Positions 1-12,335 are shown, counted from the stretch's first letter. The stretch: DNA of 64,000 nucleotides from Chaenocephalus aceratus (GCA_023974075.1 JAMFTG010000259.1:151501-215500); one strand, 5' to 3'. The notes: generated by a model not told the origin, from the letters alone. Program-made: numbers and translations.

Positions 1-886
1 AACGAAAGAGAATATGATTCTAAGAGGACAATGTTCTACAAAGATATGCAACATTTAAAACGTCCAAGAGAAACCAAACGACTGCAAAGAGATGCAGAAC
101 CACCGAAATGAGACACAAAACAACAACGAAAAGTCACAGAGGCGAAACATGTCTCCTAAGACGACCAACAAAGACTCAAACTCTAGAAAGAGGCTTAGAA
201 TATGACGCAGAATGACCGGAGACTAAGACAACAGAAAAGACTGTGTGACAAACGAGAGACACTAAACCGCCACAAGGAGTCGCCAAACATCTACAAAGAC
301 ATCAAATAAACGTCTTGACTCTGTGGCTCTTGTTCGGTCGGAGGCGTTCATGTCTGAAGCGCATCGTGTCGTTACTAATCCATGTGTAGAGGCTCAGCCA
401 GCGCTTTAAGCCTCTGAGGATCCGCTATGTGGCGCAACACACACACAAAGTTTGCTGCTGAATAAAAGTCCGAAACAAAGTTTCCAGTTCGATTCAGTCC
501 ATGCATTTCCTTCTCACTGGTTTCCATTTAACTTGCTTCTTCCTCTCATTCATCAGACACGATATTACGGTTCACACAATACCTTTTCCCATGTTTGTAA
601 TCCCGTGTGTGTGTCTGTGTGTGTTCTCCGTGTGTGGTCAAAAACTGTATGGCCTTCCGGCGGAACCTCTAGCCACAAACATAGGTTCCTACCTTTATAG
701 TGACCGTGTTAATTGGCTCCTACACCATGATCTAACCACTAATGTTTAACAATGAATATTATAATGATCCCGCTGTGGAGGAAACCTCACTTTGTTCGGT
801 GTGTGTGAAGTCAGCGCAGACAGCAGTGTGACGGCCGACTCTCTCCACTCAGCAGAGGATGTCGTCAGCAGGGACTGCAGAGGCAA
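1..886. other. No gene recognised
   Basis: I see no splice-bounded exon, RNA gene or terminal-repeat element here. The short open frames around 450-750 overlap each other in different frames and match nothing I know. A short GT-rich patch lies near 605-635. Confidence 0.5.
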
Positions 887-2216
887 CACACAGTCCAGCT
901 CCATCAGCTGCTCCTGGATCAGATCTACACACAACAACAAAAAGTCCAGCTCCATCAGCTGCTCCTGGATCAGATCTACACACAACAACACACAGTCCAG
1001 CTCCATCAGCTGCTCCTGGATCAGATCTACACACAACAACAAAAGTCCAGCTCCATCAGCTGCTCCTGGATCAGATCTACACACAACAACACAGTCCGGA
1101 TCCATCAGCTGCTCCTGGATCAGATCTACGCACAACAACACAGTCCAGCTCCATCAGCTGCTCCTGGATCAGATCTACACACAACAACACACAGTCCAGC
1201 TCCATCAGCTGCTCCTGGATCAGATCTACACACAACAACAAAAGTCCAGCTCCATCAGCTGCTCCTGGATCAGATCTACACACACAACAACACAGTCCGG
1301 ATCCATCAGCTGCTCCTGGATCAGATCTACGCACAACAACAAAAGTCCAGCTCCATCAGCTGCTCCTGGATCAGATCTACACACAACAACACACAGTCCA
1401 GCTCCATCAGCTGCTCCTGGATCAGATCTACCACAACAACACACAGTCCAGCTCCATCAGCTGCTCCTGGATCAGATCTACACACAACAACACACAGTCC
1501 AGCTCCATCAGCTGCTCCTGGATCAGATCTACGCATAACAACACACAGTCCGGATCCATCAGCTGCTCCTGGATCAGATCTACACCAACAACACACAGTC
1601 CAGCTCCATCAGCTGCCCTGGATCAGATCTACACACAACAACAAAAGTCCAGCTCCATCAGCTGCTCCTGGATCAGATCTACGCACAACAACACACAGTC
1701 CAGCTCCATCAGCTGCTCCTGGATCAGATCTACACACAACAACAAAAGTCTAGCTCCATCAGCTGCTCCTGGATCAGATCTACGCACAACAACACACAGT
1801 CCAGCTCCATCAGCTGCTCCTGGATCAGATCTACACACAACAATAAAAAGTCCAGCTCCATCAGCTGCTCCTGGATCAGATCGACACACGACAACACACA
1901 GTCCCTCCATCAGCTGCTCCTGGATCAGATCTACACACAACAATAAAAGTCCAGCTCCATCAGCTGCTCCTGGATCAGATCGACACACGACAACAAAAAG
2001 TCCAGCTCCATCAGCTGCTCCTGGATCAGATCTACACACAACAACAAAAAGTCCAGCTCCATCAGCTGCTCCTGGATCAGATCTACACACGACAACACAC
2101 AGTCCAGCTCCATCAGCTGCTCCTGGATCAGATCTACGCACACAACACACAGTCCAGCTCCATCAGCTGCTCCTGGATCAGATCTACGCACAACAACACA
2201 CAGTCCAGCTCCATCA
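887..2216. repeat. Minisatellite, unit about 51 bp, about 26 copies
   Basis: A head-to-tail array with core CAGTCCAGCTCCATCAGCTG followed by CTCCTGGATCAGATCTAC and an ACA/ACAACA-rich linker. Spacing between successive CAGTCC motifs is mostly 49-51 bp; the linker length (ACACAACAACA versus ACAACAACAAAA) is the main source of variation. Sporadic substitutions such as CCGGATCC for CCAGCTCC recur in several units, which suggests higher-order duplication. Because 51 is a multiple of three, long open frames exist on both strands, but they are repeat artefacts. Confidence 0.95.
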
Positions 2217-2490
2217 CATAGCCATCAAGCGAGCCTCCAAATGGGCGCCACATCACGCCTACGGCGTGCGGTGAAGACTCACAACTGGCTCAGATGTCTG
2301 GAGGGCTGCCTCGTTATCAGAGACGAGTTGAGGGCTCTAACGTTAACGGCCATCTGAAGTTTGGTGATGTTTGGACCATTTACCATTGAGTTACGTCGAC
2401 ATCGTGTTTTATGGCGGGTTCGTCTTTCCATGGCAATACGATGAGACGATCAGATTTGACGTAGAGCTGTTCAGGGCCGGAGCGTTAACT
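2217..2490 (+). repeat. Diverged interspersed repeat, copy 1
   Basis: Shares blocks with 4320-4560 in the same orientation: AGCCATCA-GCGAGC, AAATGGGCGCCAC, the stretch ending GAGCTGTTCAGGGCCG, and ATCATGTGACGTTTGG/ATCATGTGACGTTGGG. Block order differs between the copies, since the GCGAGC/GGGCGCC block is at the start here and at the end in the second copy. It is probably a transposon-derived repeat; I cannot name the family. Confidence 0.5.
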
Positions 2491-4319
2491 ATCATGTGAC
2501 GTTTGGACTATGTACTTTTGACTTGTGACAACATCGGGTTTTATTGTTGTTTGTCGTTTTGTTTAGTTTGTACCGTTTCTGTTTTTATAATTATTATTGC
2601 GAGTTTGTGTTTCCATGGCAACACCATAAGTCTAAACCAAACTATTTCAGTGACATCACATTTGGGTTGCCGTATGTAGCTGTCCAATATGGCGGACCAT
2701 CTCGCGCTTGCGCAATGCAAATCGGGCAGAGATGCAAATCGGGTAGTCACAAGCACTACACCCCTGGTTCTAAGGGACGTGTAGATGTCGTGATGGGTTG
2801 ACAGCATGTCGAGGATAACATCGTATGTATATCCTTCGTTCCATCTCTTCTTCCATTCTTTCCAACTCAGTTAACAATTCGTGAAGAAACAGCTGAACAG
2901 TACCAAACAGGAAACACGTGGTGCTGTCGGCCGGGTGCTGACCAATCACGAAGCATCATTTCTTGACTGGCAGCAAAAACAACCAATCACAGCAGTGCTT
3001 CTCTGGCTGGCTCTGTCCAATCACAAACAAGAAGTGTTCTCCCTAAAGGAATACCCTTTCCGTAAAATGTGAAATGTTGAAGTGTTTTGTGAAATGTTGT
3101 TTTGCACTTCAGGGGCACCGTACCCCGCTTCAACTTTTGGGTTTTCTCCTGGAGCTCAGGTTCGCCCGCAACTCATTTTCCTGATACAATTAGGATTAGA
3201 AAGATTTGATTTAAAAATAAAAATTCAAATCTATCTTTTTACGTGTGTGCCTCACTGTGTAAACATATACAGTATAAATGATTTACTGTATCACATTTTG
3301 GTTACTAAAGTACTTCTATGTATTCATTGTATGTTTAATCAACACTTTCATAAATAAAACAACCCATGGTATGAAATATAAAATTGAGTTTTTATATTTG
3401 TCTCACTGTACACATTCAATTCCATTATATATTTTTATATTTTTTAAATGTATTCATACAAGCTGGTCAAATATTCTGGGACTGTAATACTCAAAATGTG
3501 TAGGTGAAGAGCGGAAAATGTAATTGTATTGACTGAAACATGGTGTCACTCACCTCAATAGAGTAAAATAAAAACTGAAAATGTATATATGCCTTATGTG
3601 ATGTGCTTTTAATTCAACAACACAAACATTTAAAACCTCACTTAAATAGAAATGCGCAATTATTATTATCTGCAAAACCTTGGTAAAAAAATCATCGTCA
3701 GGGTTTCACTAACACAGTTTATTTATCTTGAGGAGTAGGAAGATTTCTAAACCCACTAACAGACACAAGTTAATGAAAACTCACATTTAAAATCACCTAA
3801 TTATGGTATGGACAGGGTTAAGGTTAGGGTTAGTACACATTGTACAGTATATCTAAAAGAAGTCACTAAAGCTGTAAGAAAAACGTAACTGAGTAAAAAG
3901 TAAAATATTTACCTGTGATATGAAGTGATTTAGAAAAGTATAAGATGAATAAGATGGAAAAACTTAAGTACTTTTATTTTATACTTAAGTATATCACTTG
4001 GGGAACACTGGAAAATATGATATCATAATATTATGATTAATAGCCAAGGCTCTAGATTACAAAGCGTTTATAATACAGTACGTTATTGTATGCTGTCACG
4101 GCTGTGGGATTACATACGGTGGGTTTAAAGGGGACATTAAGTCTCTGAGTGCCTCTATTATGGCTACACAGTTTCTCAGACAATTATGACTGTTTCTGAT
4201 TTCCATAAACTCTTTGGGGGACATGCCATTCATGCTACATAGCTTGGACTTCATCATCATTGACACCAAACGTAAAGACTTCGACACAATTCTGTTGTCA
4301 CGTAGATGTGTTGAGGCAC
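2491..4319. other. No gene recognised; AT-rich intergenic DNA
   Basis: No exon-like open frame with splice signals is visible. A short GGGTTAAGGTTAGGGTTAG motif occurs near 3808, too short to be a telomere tract. Several poly-T/poly-A stretches lie at 3190-3480. Confidence 0.5.
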
Positions 4320-4560
4320 GGACCGGTGATTACATGTGGCATTTGGTGGCGATCGGACCGTGTCCATTGGTGTCACAGCAATATCGTGTTTCGGCACACG
4401 ATGAGACCTCAGATTTGGAGATGAGCTGTTCAGGGCCGAAGCACGAACCATCATGTGACGTTGGGGCCGCTTGGAGCCCGTCAGCTGGCGTGAGGAGATA
4501 ATCACCTTCCATGGAAAGGGATCACACAGCCATCAGGCGAGCGTCAAAATGGGCGCCACT
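4320..4560 (+). repeat. Diverged interspersed repeat, copy 2
   Basis: Second copy of the repeat at 2217-2490, sharing GAGCTGTTCAGGGCCG near 4424 and ATCAGGCGAGCGTCAAAATG near 4533. Identity is clearly below that of the TCR-unit duplications, so this is an older dispersed repeat. The family is unknown. Confidence 0.5.
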
Positions 4561-4639
4561 AACTTTCCATCTGCCAGGTCTTGAGATGTCAAGATTTGAA
4601 GACGATTGGATAAAATCCCTAGGAGGAGTTTGTTGTTAA

Positions 4640-4800
4640 AGTACGGTGTCCCCAGAGTCAGAACTAAACATGGAGGAGTTCAGTTATCATGCTCCAAACA
4701 TCTGGAACAGACTCCCAGAAACCTGCAGGTCTCTAAATCTCTAAAAACAAGTCATGAAATATTTGTCCTCAAATATCTCCTTGTTGTTCAAACAATCATT
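4640..4800 (+). mobile_element. Non-LTR retrotransposon ORF2 C-terminal remnant
   Basis: Across two frames the + strand encodes VPRVRTKHG followed by EFSYHAPNIWNRLPETCRS. This resembles the C-terminal end of fish L2/CR1-type reverse transcriptase proteins (VPRVRTK..., ...A...WN.LPE.LR). At least one frameshift and no upstream RT domain mark it as a fossil tail. It lies just beyond the 3' end of the lysozyme gene and has no functional link to it. Family assignment is from memory of the motif and is tentative. Confidence 0.45.
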
Positions 4801-4865
4801 TAACAAATTACAATTGTTTTTAAAACATTTATTATGTCCATGACAGCATCCTGGTCACATGTGGA

Positions 4866-6854
4866 TTAGAGCCCACATCCTGCCACGTATTCGCTCAGGT
4901 CACGGTTCTCACAGTGGCTGCGCCAGGCCACCCTGAAACAGACACAGATATTACCCATCTCTTCATGTGTATGACGGTTTGTGTAGAAAACACCTGGCAG
5001 TCACCTGATCCGTTCTTACCAGGCTTTGATGCCATGGGGTCCCTAACAACGCGCTTGGCACAAGTGATCGCCACACCGACATCATTGGTCAGAAGATCTG
5101 TGAAAAAACAAGGCAACCTGGATTTGAAGGGTCATTAAAAAAGTAAATATAAATGCATGCACAACAGTCTTTGTTAAGGGACTGTGTTTCTTTCATCCAA
5201 AGCACTTTTGAATGTGCCATCCACAAAGAATCATGTTTCCTCAACACCTGCTATATAAAATATTAACATTTTAATACCATTTTTACTACAAAAACTGAAC
5301 TGTATTATCTCATGTTTGTGCCATTCTAGCTATCTTTTCAGGAGAACATTCACTTTAAATAAACATGCAGATGGCAAATGGGATTGTAAGGATGATGTTT
5401 GCTTCTGAGAGCTTGTTTACACACCGGTACAACTTCCCCCAACATATTTGGTCAGCAGGTCTGAGGAGTGGAAACACAAAGACGTCCTCGCTGCTGCTTT
5501 TGTAATCTCAACACAGCAATCATAATTTCTATCAACTCAGATCTCCTGTCATGGTGGCCTGTCATCAAGAGAACAATGCCCAGAAATATTTAAGTTGAAA
5601 AACAATCCCTCTCATTGCCACTGGAAATGTTGCATAAGCTCACGCAGATAGTGGTGTTTTGTTACAGCTAATTTGTGCCTGGTCAAAGTCCCTTTCAGAG
5701 AAGGGGGCGTTACTCAAAAAAAGTAATATATTACATATTACTAAAAGAAAAAAGTAATATATTACTTTACTTCGCGTTACTTTACTCGCCCCTCCATACA
5801 GGCAGATCACGCAGACTGCGGAGGGTGCTTCATTTTGCCGAGGGAGCCTAACCTGAAGCGCAAATGAGGCGCACCTACAGTGTTACTCGTTACTTTACTC
5901 GACATCCTCACTCTGGATTCGGAGGCCCTCATTAGCTATTAGCTTCACGTTAGCATGTCGTCTTTGCAGGGCTTGTTGAGGTTTGACGTTGTGTTTGCAG
6001 CAGTGGATAAAAGCTTCTGGCCTGGACACCGTTTGCACCTCACCGTCACATTCCTGTCCTTTCTTCGGACGAACTCAAAATAATGGGCAGACCTCCACCC
6101 CTCGACAGTTATCGCTACTGACTCAGCCATGTTTATGCACTGCATGTGGACCTATGATGTGGACGCGCAAGTCGCGCAAATATAAACCTGCGGCGGAAAT
6201 CCCTCTGGTCTGTCAAAGGGAGAATCTAGTCATTCTGTATGTTAGTAGGCTAACTGTAGTGTGATTACGATTTTATAAAAGTAACGCGTGTCGGGCAATG
6301 TTAGTAACTGTAGTGTTACATTACTCCGTTACCGACAAAAGTAATATTATTACAGTAACACCTAGAGTTACTTTGTAACACGTTCCACCCAACTCTGGTC
6401 CCTTTAAGAGTCAGGATTATATCATCAGTTTGGTGTGTCATGTGACCGTTAAATAGGAAATAGGCCAAGGTTGCAGATGAATGGTCCAAAAATCAGCTCC
6501 TGTCGTCTTTTCCTATCCACTAGTCCTCTGTGTGAAACGTCCGGGGGTTATGGAGTTAAGGAATAGTGGTTAGGAGAATTCAAAAGGACTTAGGAAAAGA
6601 TGGCCAGGCTTCAAGAGAATCCGACTGCACTGACACTATTCGAAGTATTTATGACGCACCAGTGGATGTTCTTAATGTGTGTGTCTACTGTGGGGAAACT
6701 ACAGTTTTCTGTACAGAGGACTACTACAGCGCACATAGATACTTTGCACAGTGCTCTGATGGTGTTGCTATGCAGGCTTTATGAACATGGACAACAGAAA
6801 ACATATATTTTAAAATACAGTCATTTGATTGTTTGATTATTGCTGTTTAAAAGC

Positions 6855-6910
<56 letters not shown>

Positions 6911-7970
6911 ATCACTGACCGCTGCAATTGATGTTGCAAGCGTTGCTGGAGCGGGGGGTTAGGCCGTCCTCACACCACCAGCGGCTGTTGATCTGAAAGA
7001 TGCCGTAGTCCGTGGATCCGTCGGTGTTATGGTGGTGCTGGTGGTAGTCCAACTGGACTCCCACTTGCTCAGACAAACCCCTGCAGAGGAAACACAAAAG
7101 ACCCGTTGAAAGCAAGTCGATTCCACTGCAGCTTTTCCACTAATGAGGATTATTACTGTATGAATACAGAATGAATAGAGACCAATGGCTTCCTTTGAAT
7201 GTATTAATACAAAAATACATTGAAAGACACTGAACTACAGCGCTGGCTTGAACATGTCAGTGAATCAGATGGTATGGAACAGGTTGAGGCTGTTAATATC
7301 CAGTCTGTTAACATTGTAGCAGTCATTATGTAATCCTGACCCCTGTGTCAGTGTGGAAACATCAAAGGTTTCCACGGAGATGCTGAGTGGTCAGTGAGGG
7401 GGGAGACTGTCTCATTGACTTCCCATTGAAAAGTACCACTGACATTTACAGTATGCTCCCTGTTCCAAAAGTGAACATTGGAGTCTATGGTAGGTGTCTG
7501 GAGTTTCAGAGCCCTCAAGAGGCAGATGTTACAAATGTTTGCTTTGAAAATGGTGTTGTTCAAATGAAGTGAACCACCACACCAGAAAGGAAGTCACAGG
7601 ATTTTTTTTCAAGAGATTTTGAAGCACTCCTCCACTCTTAAGTGTGACATCTTGACTCTCGAGCTCTACAAGACCCACGAAACAACATAGTGTTAAGATC
7701 AGAAAAAGGTTTTTCATTTTGTTTGAATAGAGTTTAAACATAGAAAATGGTGGGACAAGAAGAGGGCCAAAAAAGTGTCTTTTGTGAATGCTGAGCAGTA
7801 CATGCAGACTCACAGTTCTTATTATACTAAAGCTTATACTCACAGTCAGCCAGGCTGTTGCCATAGTAGCCGTCCATCCCATGAGCCTTTAGCACTCGGG
7901 CCCATTCACAGCGCTCGTAGACCTTAGCGCTGGCCAAAGCCACCAGGAGCAGAAACACTAGACTTCTCAT
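4866..7970 (-). CDS. lyz: C-type lysozyme (four exons, two apparent 1-bp frameshifts)
   Basis: Secreted muramidase that cleaves the peptidoglycan beta-1,4 bond; an innate antibacterial effector. Exons on the - strand: 1 = 7970-7844 (signal peptide [15 protein letters not shown], then [19 protein letters not shown]), 2 = 7080-6920, 3 = 5097-5020, 4 = 4932-4866 (ends [12 protein letters not shown]). All introns have GT/AG borders and splice phases join as expected ([30 protein letters not shown]). The catalytic Glu (SKWESS) and Asp (NTDGSTDYG) are both present, as are the typical cysteines. Summed exons are 433 nt. One base seems to be missing in exon 2 (near 7035, an ACC repeat between WTTTST and HHNTDG) and one in exon 3 (CCCC run near 5035, before HGIKAW). 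Restored, the protein would be about 144 residues, normal for the family. A TATA-like AAATAAAG lies at 8044-8037, about 70 bp upstream of the ATG. Either a recent pseudogene or, more likely, homopolymer/short-repeat assembly errors. Confidence 0.9.
5696..6397 (-). mobile_element. Non-autonomous hAT element in lysozyme intron 2, with BED zinc-finger fragment
   Basis: Flanked by perfect 8-bp target duplications GTCCCTTT (5688-5695 and 6398-6405). Ends are imperfect inverted repeats (CAGAGAAGGGGGCGTTAC and, reversed, CAGAGTTGGGTGGAACGT). On the - strand about 5950-6140 encodes [20 protein letters not shown], then [20 protein letters not shown]. That matches the BED zinc finger of hAT transposases, with the Cys pair kept but the terminal His pair lost (NKPC). 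Only this fragment remains, so the copy is dead. Confidence 0.85.
6398..6854. other. Lysozyme intron 2, remainder; nothing recognised
   Basis: Lies between the hAT element and the GT microsatellite, within the intron separating lysozyme exons 2 and 3. Short open frames at 6566-6836 match nothing I recognise. Confidence 0.4.
6855..6908. repeat. (GT)n microsatellite in lysozyme intron 2
   Basis: About 26 uninterrupted GT units, ending about 10 bp from the exon 2 donor site. On the coding (-) strand this is a CA repeat just downstream of the 5' splice site. CA repeats near donors can modulate splicing through hnRNP L, which is known for other genes and only a possibility here. Confidence 0.95.
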
Positions 7971-8869
7971 GTTTGACTCGCCAGCTGCTGCTAACGTCCG
8001 TTACCGTCAAGAGTCTGGGCTGGAACGCTGGTGCTGCTTTATTTCACAATTATTCCTTGTTTGGCTTGAATTTTATCCAACTTCAACAAAACAGTTGAAA
8101 TCCTGATTTTGGAGTTGGACTTTGAGCAGCTGTTTGTTCACTGGCAGAGTGTTATCAGTGCGATAAGACCGGCTGATGTGAAGGACATAGTGGTGGAGCT
8201 CTGGCACAAATTCATCTGCAAATGACAATTACAGCTGTGTGGCAGCCATGACAAATTACTAATTACTAAATGACTAACCAGGGGCTCTGATTGGTCAGCA
8301 GGCGGTGCTTTCACTGAGTTGACCTCTTATCTGGAACATAACCTATAGAGATCTACCCCGGTAAGAAGTGAACCAGCGCCGTAGGACAGAAAACTCTGAG
8401 TTAACCCTGAAGTTACATCGCTAACCGCAAATCCGGCTTCGTAGTACAAGCCACTGCTGCTGCAAACGGCAAAAATATAACTCAGATAAAACCTAAGAAT
8501 TCAATTGAATGTTTTCACATCAAAACGGTAACACTGTGCACTTTGTTGCAAGGTTGTAGACTGACACAAGAGAACTCCCAAATTGGTGAATTGTGGTAAA
8601 GAGATTAAACAAATCCTGTGCCAGTGCTAATCTAGTTGGCTAAAGTGAATAAGCCTGAGCTAACAACATTAGCATTGAACGATGAACAGTGCAATTAGCT
8701 GACTGTTGTAGAGCACAGCTAAAGCTATTGACAACTCACTCAAGAGAATATAAAAACGTTAATACAGAGGCTTTAAGTGCAGACTGTTGTATTTAGCTGA
8801 GGCAACTGAACAGCTTTAATACTGAAGCAAAATAAGTTGCGTTTTGTAAGGGATTTTATATCAGGTGTA
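7971..8869. other. Lysozyme 5' flank; no gene recognised
   Basis: Apart from the TATA-like motif at 8037-8044, I see no promoter motif I would defend. No exon-like open frame is present. Confidence 0.4.
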
Positions 8870-9343
8870 CCCGCGAAAAAAGTGAACGCTTTTTTCCGGG
8901 AACAGTTCTGGGTAAAACAAAGATGATGCGGGTCGGGTCGCGGGTGTTGCATAATAAATATATTAAAATAATAATAATTTAGTTTAATGTTTGAATCCTC
9001 AGACCTCTCCCCCGCATCAATCTGCTGCTGAGCGTGCCACATTCGAAATGGCTGAGGTGAAGGCGGATCTCGGAGAATGCAGAATTTTCAATAACACTTC
9101 CTCAAGAGCGAAATCCAACGTCTGGAGGCTTCTGGTTCCTAGATGGAGGAAATAACCAACATCCCACGCTTTTTGAGACAAATATGCAACTGCGTGTGTT
9201 AATAATTGCACGTTTTCACTGCTCATAGGATATGCGGGTTCGGGTCGGTTTGCGGAACTTGTGCCGACGGGTCGGGTTCGGTATTGCACGTCGCGGGTGT
9301 GGAACGGGAGCGGGTCTTGAAAATCAGACCCGTGCAGGACTCT
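8870..9343 (-). mobile_element. hAT-like transposon end, truncated
   Basis: Read on the - strand, the segment begins CAGAGTCCTGCACGGGTCTG at 9343. It continues through a region rich in CCCGACCCG/CGGGTCGGGT words (9235-9320 and 8928-8950), a composition I associate with a common teleost hAT family. No matching second terminus or 8-bp duplication is visible, so I treat it as a 3'-truncated fragment. The open frames on the - strand (about 8773-9385) have no transposase motif. Confidence 0.45.
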
Positions 9344-10015
9344 GTTGTGAATCAGATTTGTTGTGAAGACATACAATTGTGCCAAGTTACACTGTATCTA
9401 GTGTGTTTGCTTGCCTTTTATGTAAAAATGATCTTACATTTAAAAAAACATTTAATTTATTTTTAACTAATGAAGCCGTGTTTAAACCAGGGGCATCCAA
9501 CGTTCCTTGATCTGAGAGACTTGCATCACATCACTTACGTTTATACACATAGCACTCAGTTCAATTAAGCTACTTGTTGTACACGTATGAAATTGGAATA
9601 CCCAAAGCTTATCAACAATCTTAAAGGTCCCCCATTATACTATTTTTCATCAATATCAGAATCAAAATTGTTACAGCTCAAATGCATTGCAATGACTTTG
9701 TTGAAAACTTGAAAGTGAAATGTTAAACTGGAAGAGTAGAAAAAATAGTGAAGGAGCTTAATATTTAAAAAAAAAAAAAGGTATAAACAACATGTATAGC
9801 CTCAATGTCCTGAAATAGCTGAATAATGAAATAGTTGAATGGTTTCTGCAGCTGAAAGTAGGTTGAAGGAGTTAGATATTAAATGTAGTGAATGAATGTG
9901 TATTAAGAAGATAGAAGAAAGTAAAAACGCTTTGAAAAGCAGCAGAATATTTGAACTGCAAACTTACGTCACCAATAATGTATAAAATATGTGGAACATG
10001 TTGAAGTCAGTATGA
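9344..10015. other. No gene recognised
   Basis: AT-rich sequence with a 13-A run near 9767. Nothing coding or repeat-derived could be supported. Confidence 0.4.
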
Positions 10016-10023
10016 AGTGTCCT

Positions 10024-11391
10024 CAGTGGCGGCCGGCCCATGGGGGCGCTAGGGGCGCCGCCCCACCTCTTCCCACATACAAAAAAATATATTAAAAAAA
10101 AATGAAATTAAAAATATATATTAAAAATATATATATTTTTATTTTTTTTTTAATGAACAAGGTAAATATCATACAATTGGTATCACTAAAATGTATAATC
10201 TACCATAAAATCTCGTTTAAAATTGTGTTACGATGTCTAAAGTTAATGATAAGTCACATGTTTCCTGCCTGGCCTTGCCCGTGGCATTAGTTTATCATTA
10301 CCGGGCGGAGCCCCGAGCGAAACAGCAGCAACCAGCACGTTGCAAAAGTCTCAATAATAAACTGTGCCGCCGAAACATAATTTCAGCCAATCAGCGCCGT
10401 CAAATATTTTGGTCACGAGGGCGCTCACGTTGGAGCCCACGTTGCTTACGTGAGTTGTTGTTTAGACTCGTGAGTGACCAAGGTGACGCAGTAGTTGGAT
10501 GAGAATGGTGTGCAGGTGAAGTCGGCGGACCTTGGTCCGCACCCAATTCCGTGCAAGAGCTACTCTCCAATCCTTTTGAAAGGAGAAGTTTGGGAGATAA
10601 ATTGATACTTAAAGACCTTGGACCGGACCAACCCGATTTGTATATATCACAGCAAGCTCGTGAAAAAGACAAAACGTATCAACAAGGCTTCTCACATGGC
10701 TAGCTGGATGCAAACGATGCAAACAGGTAAATGCTATCTTTTGTTTCCCATGCTTGCTCTTCAAACAGCCGGGGACAGATACGATCTGTTCAGAAACTAG
10801 ACAGAAGTTAACCAAGTACAAACCACAGACTGTCTGTGTCATGGAGAATACAGTCGCTGGTTTATTTATGTCTGTATAGGCCGTTGCTGTGAGTGTGGAC
10901 GGTCGGATATAACCTTAGCTTAGCCGATCTCCATTCAGAAAACAAGCATTCTAAAAGGTTTCTCGCCTGCCGTCTGTCTGCAGACTTGTCAAAGCATTAA
11001 TTCACGGTTTTTACTAACCGGTATCAGTATGTTGTTACTTCGGCATCATTTTGAAACGTGTATTACAATTTAATCACGGTAAAATATGTTCATTTTGTTG
11101 TAGTTGTAGCTCCCGAGCCAGCGCGTCTTGTTTGAATGATGCGAGTAAACACAGCTGGCAGCTGCGGTGGAACTCGAGCGACTAGAGCGATGCGTTAGGA
11201 GCGTTTAGAGCGAAGTGAATATTCGCATCGCGTCCGGTCTGAACGCAGCATTAAAGCGAGCTCCGCGCTGCACTGGAAACGCGCCATTACATCACCAGAA
11301 GTCCTAATTTAAGGGGTCATTTCTCCCAAAAAAAAATGTTACTCACTCTATCAACAGCCCCACCAAAAATATTTTCCATCAGCCGCCACTG
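10024..11391 (+). mobile_element. hAT transposon (ZMYM1/TTF-type transposase relic)
   Basis: Terminal inverted repeats are CAGTGGCGGC at 10024 and GCCGCCACTG ending 11391. They are bounded by near-perfect 8-bp target duplications AGTGTCCT (10016-10023) and AGTGTCCA (11392-11399). At 10560-10800 the + strand reads across frames as NPFERRSLGDKLILKDLG, PDQPDLYISQQ, then NAIFCFPCLLFK. The CFPC motif is typical of the TTF zinc finger in ZMYM1-like hAT transposases. Stops and frameshifts break the frame and the catalytic and dimerisation regions are missing, so the element is an internally deleted, immobile copy. Confidence 0.85.
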
Positions 11392-11587
11392 AGTGTCCAT
11401 CAGATAGAAACGAATAGGCTGAGACAGTCTGTTAAACTGTTTTCGTGTCCGTGTGGCTAGGGCCTCAGACAAGCTAAGGACCCAAGATCCGCGTTTCTCT
11501 AACAGCTGGAATAGAGAGATATATATGAGAGATTTCTAAAATGCATGATCCGTTTGTATTTTGAGAAAAACATCACAGACATGTTTT

Positions 11588-11700
11588 TATATATTTGTAT
11601 TAGGGCTGTCAAGTTAACGCGTTAATAACGCAAAAAGAAATTAACGTCACTAATTATTTTAATGCGATTAACGCATGTGCATTTTTTGTCCATCTACAAG
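11588..11700 (+). mobile_element. hAT-like terminus (TAGGGCTGTCAA... end)
   Basis: Begins TTAGGGCTGTCAAGTTAACG and contains the repeated GTTAACGCGTTAA/GATTAACGCATG words characteristic of a widespread vertebrate hAT-type repeat end. No opposite terminus was found. The following 330 bp (to about 12030) may be interior sequence of the same element but has no recognisable protein. Confidence 0.45.
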
Positions 11701-12035
11701 CTGATGCTGACAGCCCCGCTCCTGCCGCCCGCTTGCAGCAGACCACACTTCCACGCTCACCGGCAGGCACCGACTCGCCATCTGGAGGACCGGGAGAGAC
11801 CTTACGTGTATTGTTGTTGTTAGCATCTGGTGCTAGCTAGCTGCGCTAACGGATATAAGGAGCTGTTTAAATTAAAACAGAGGAGCGACATTTGGCCGAC
11901 AACTGCGCCGAGCACTTGACTTGATGCAGGAAGCAGACAGTCGGACATTGTAGGAGAAGTCAGCACACTCAGCTCGGTTAGTGCGCGCAACATGATTGCA
12001 GCGTCCAGGCAGCTCCCGTTCGAGCATATGCCTCG

Positions 12036-12036
12036 A

Positions 12037-12133
<97 letters not shown>

Positions 12134-12135
12134 CA

Positions 12136-12220
<85 letters not shown>

Positions 12221-12229
12221 ACACACACA

Positions 12230-12322
<93 letters not shown>

Positions 12323-12335
12323 CACACACCACACT
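12036..12335. repeat. (CA)n microsatellite, about 300 bp, with CACC/AACA interruptions
   Basis: Nearly pure CA dinucleotide, interrupted at several points by CCACAC or CAACAC. Long open frames in all CA/GT phases here are artefacts. Confidence 0.97.

Noticed and set aside
859..2274. 471-codon + strand frame and overlapping - strand frames
   Set aside because: Purely periodic translation of the 51-bp minisatellite; open in several frames and both strands, no start context or splice structure.
3800..3830. Interstitial telomere repeat
   Set aside because: Only two to three imperfect TTAGGG-like units.
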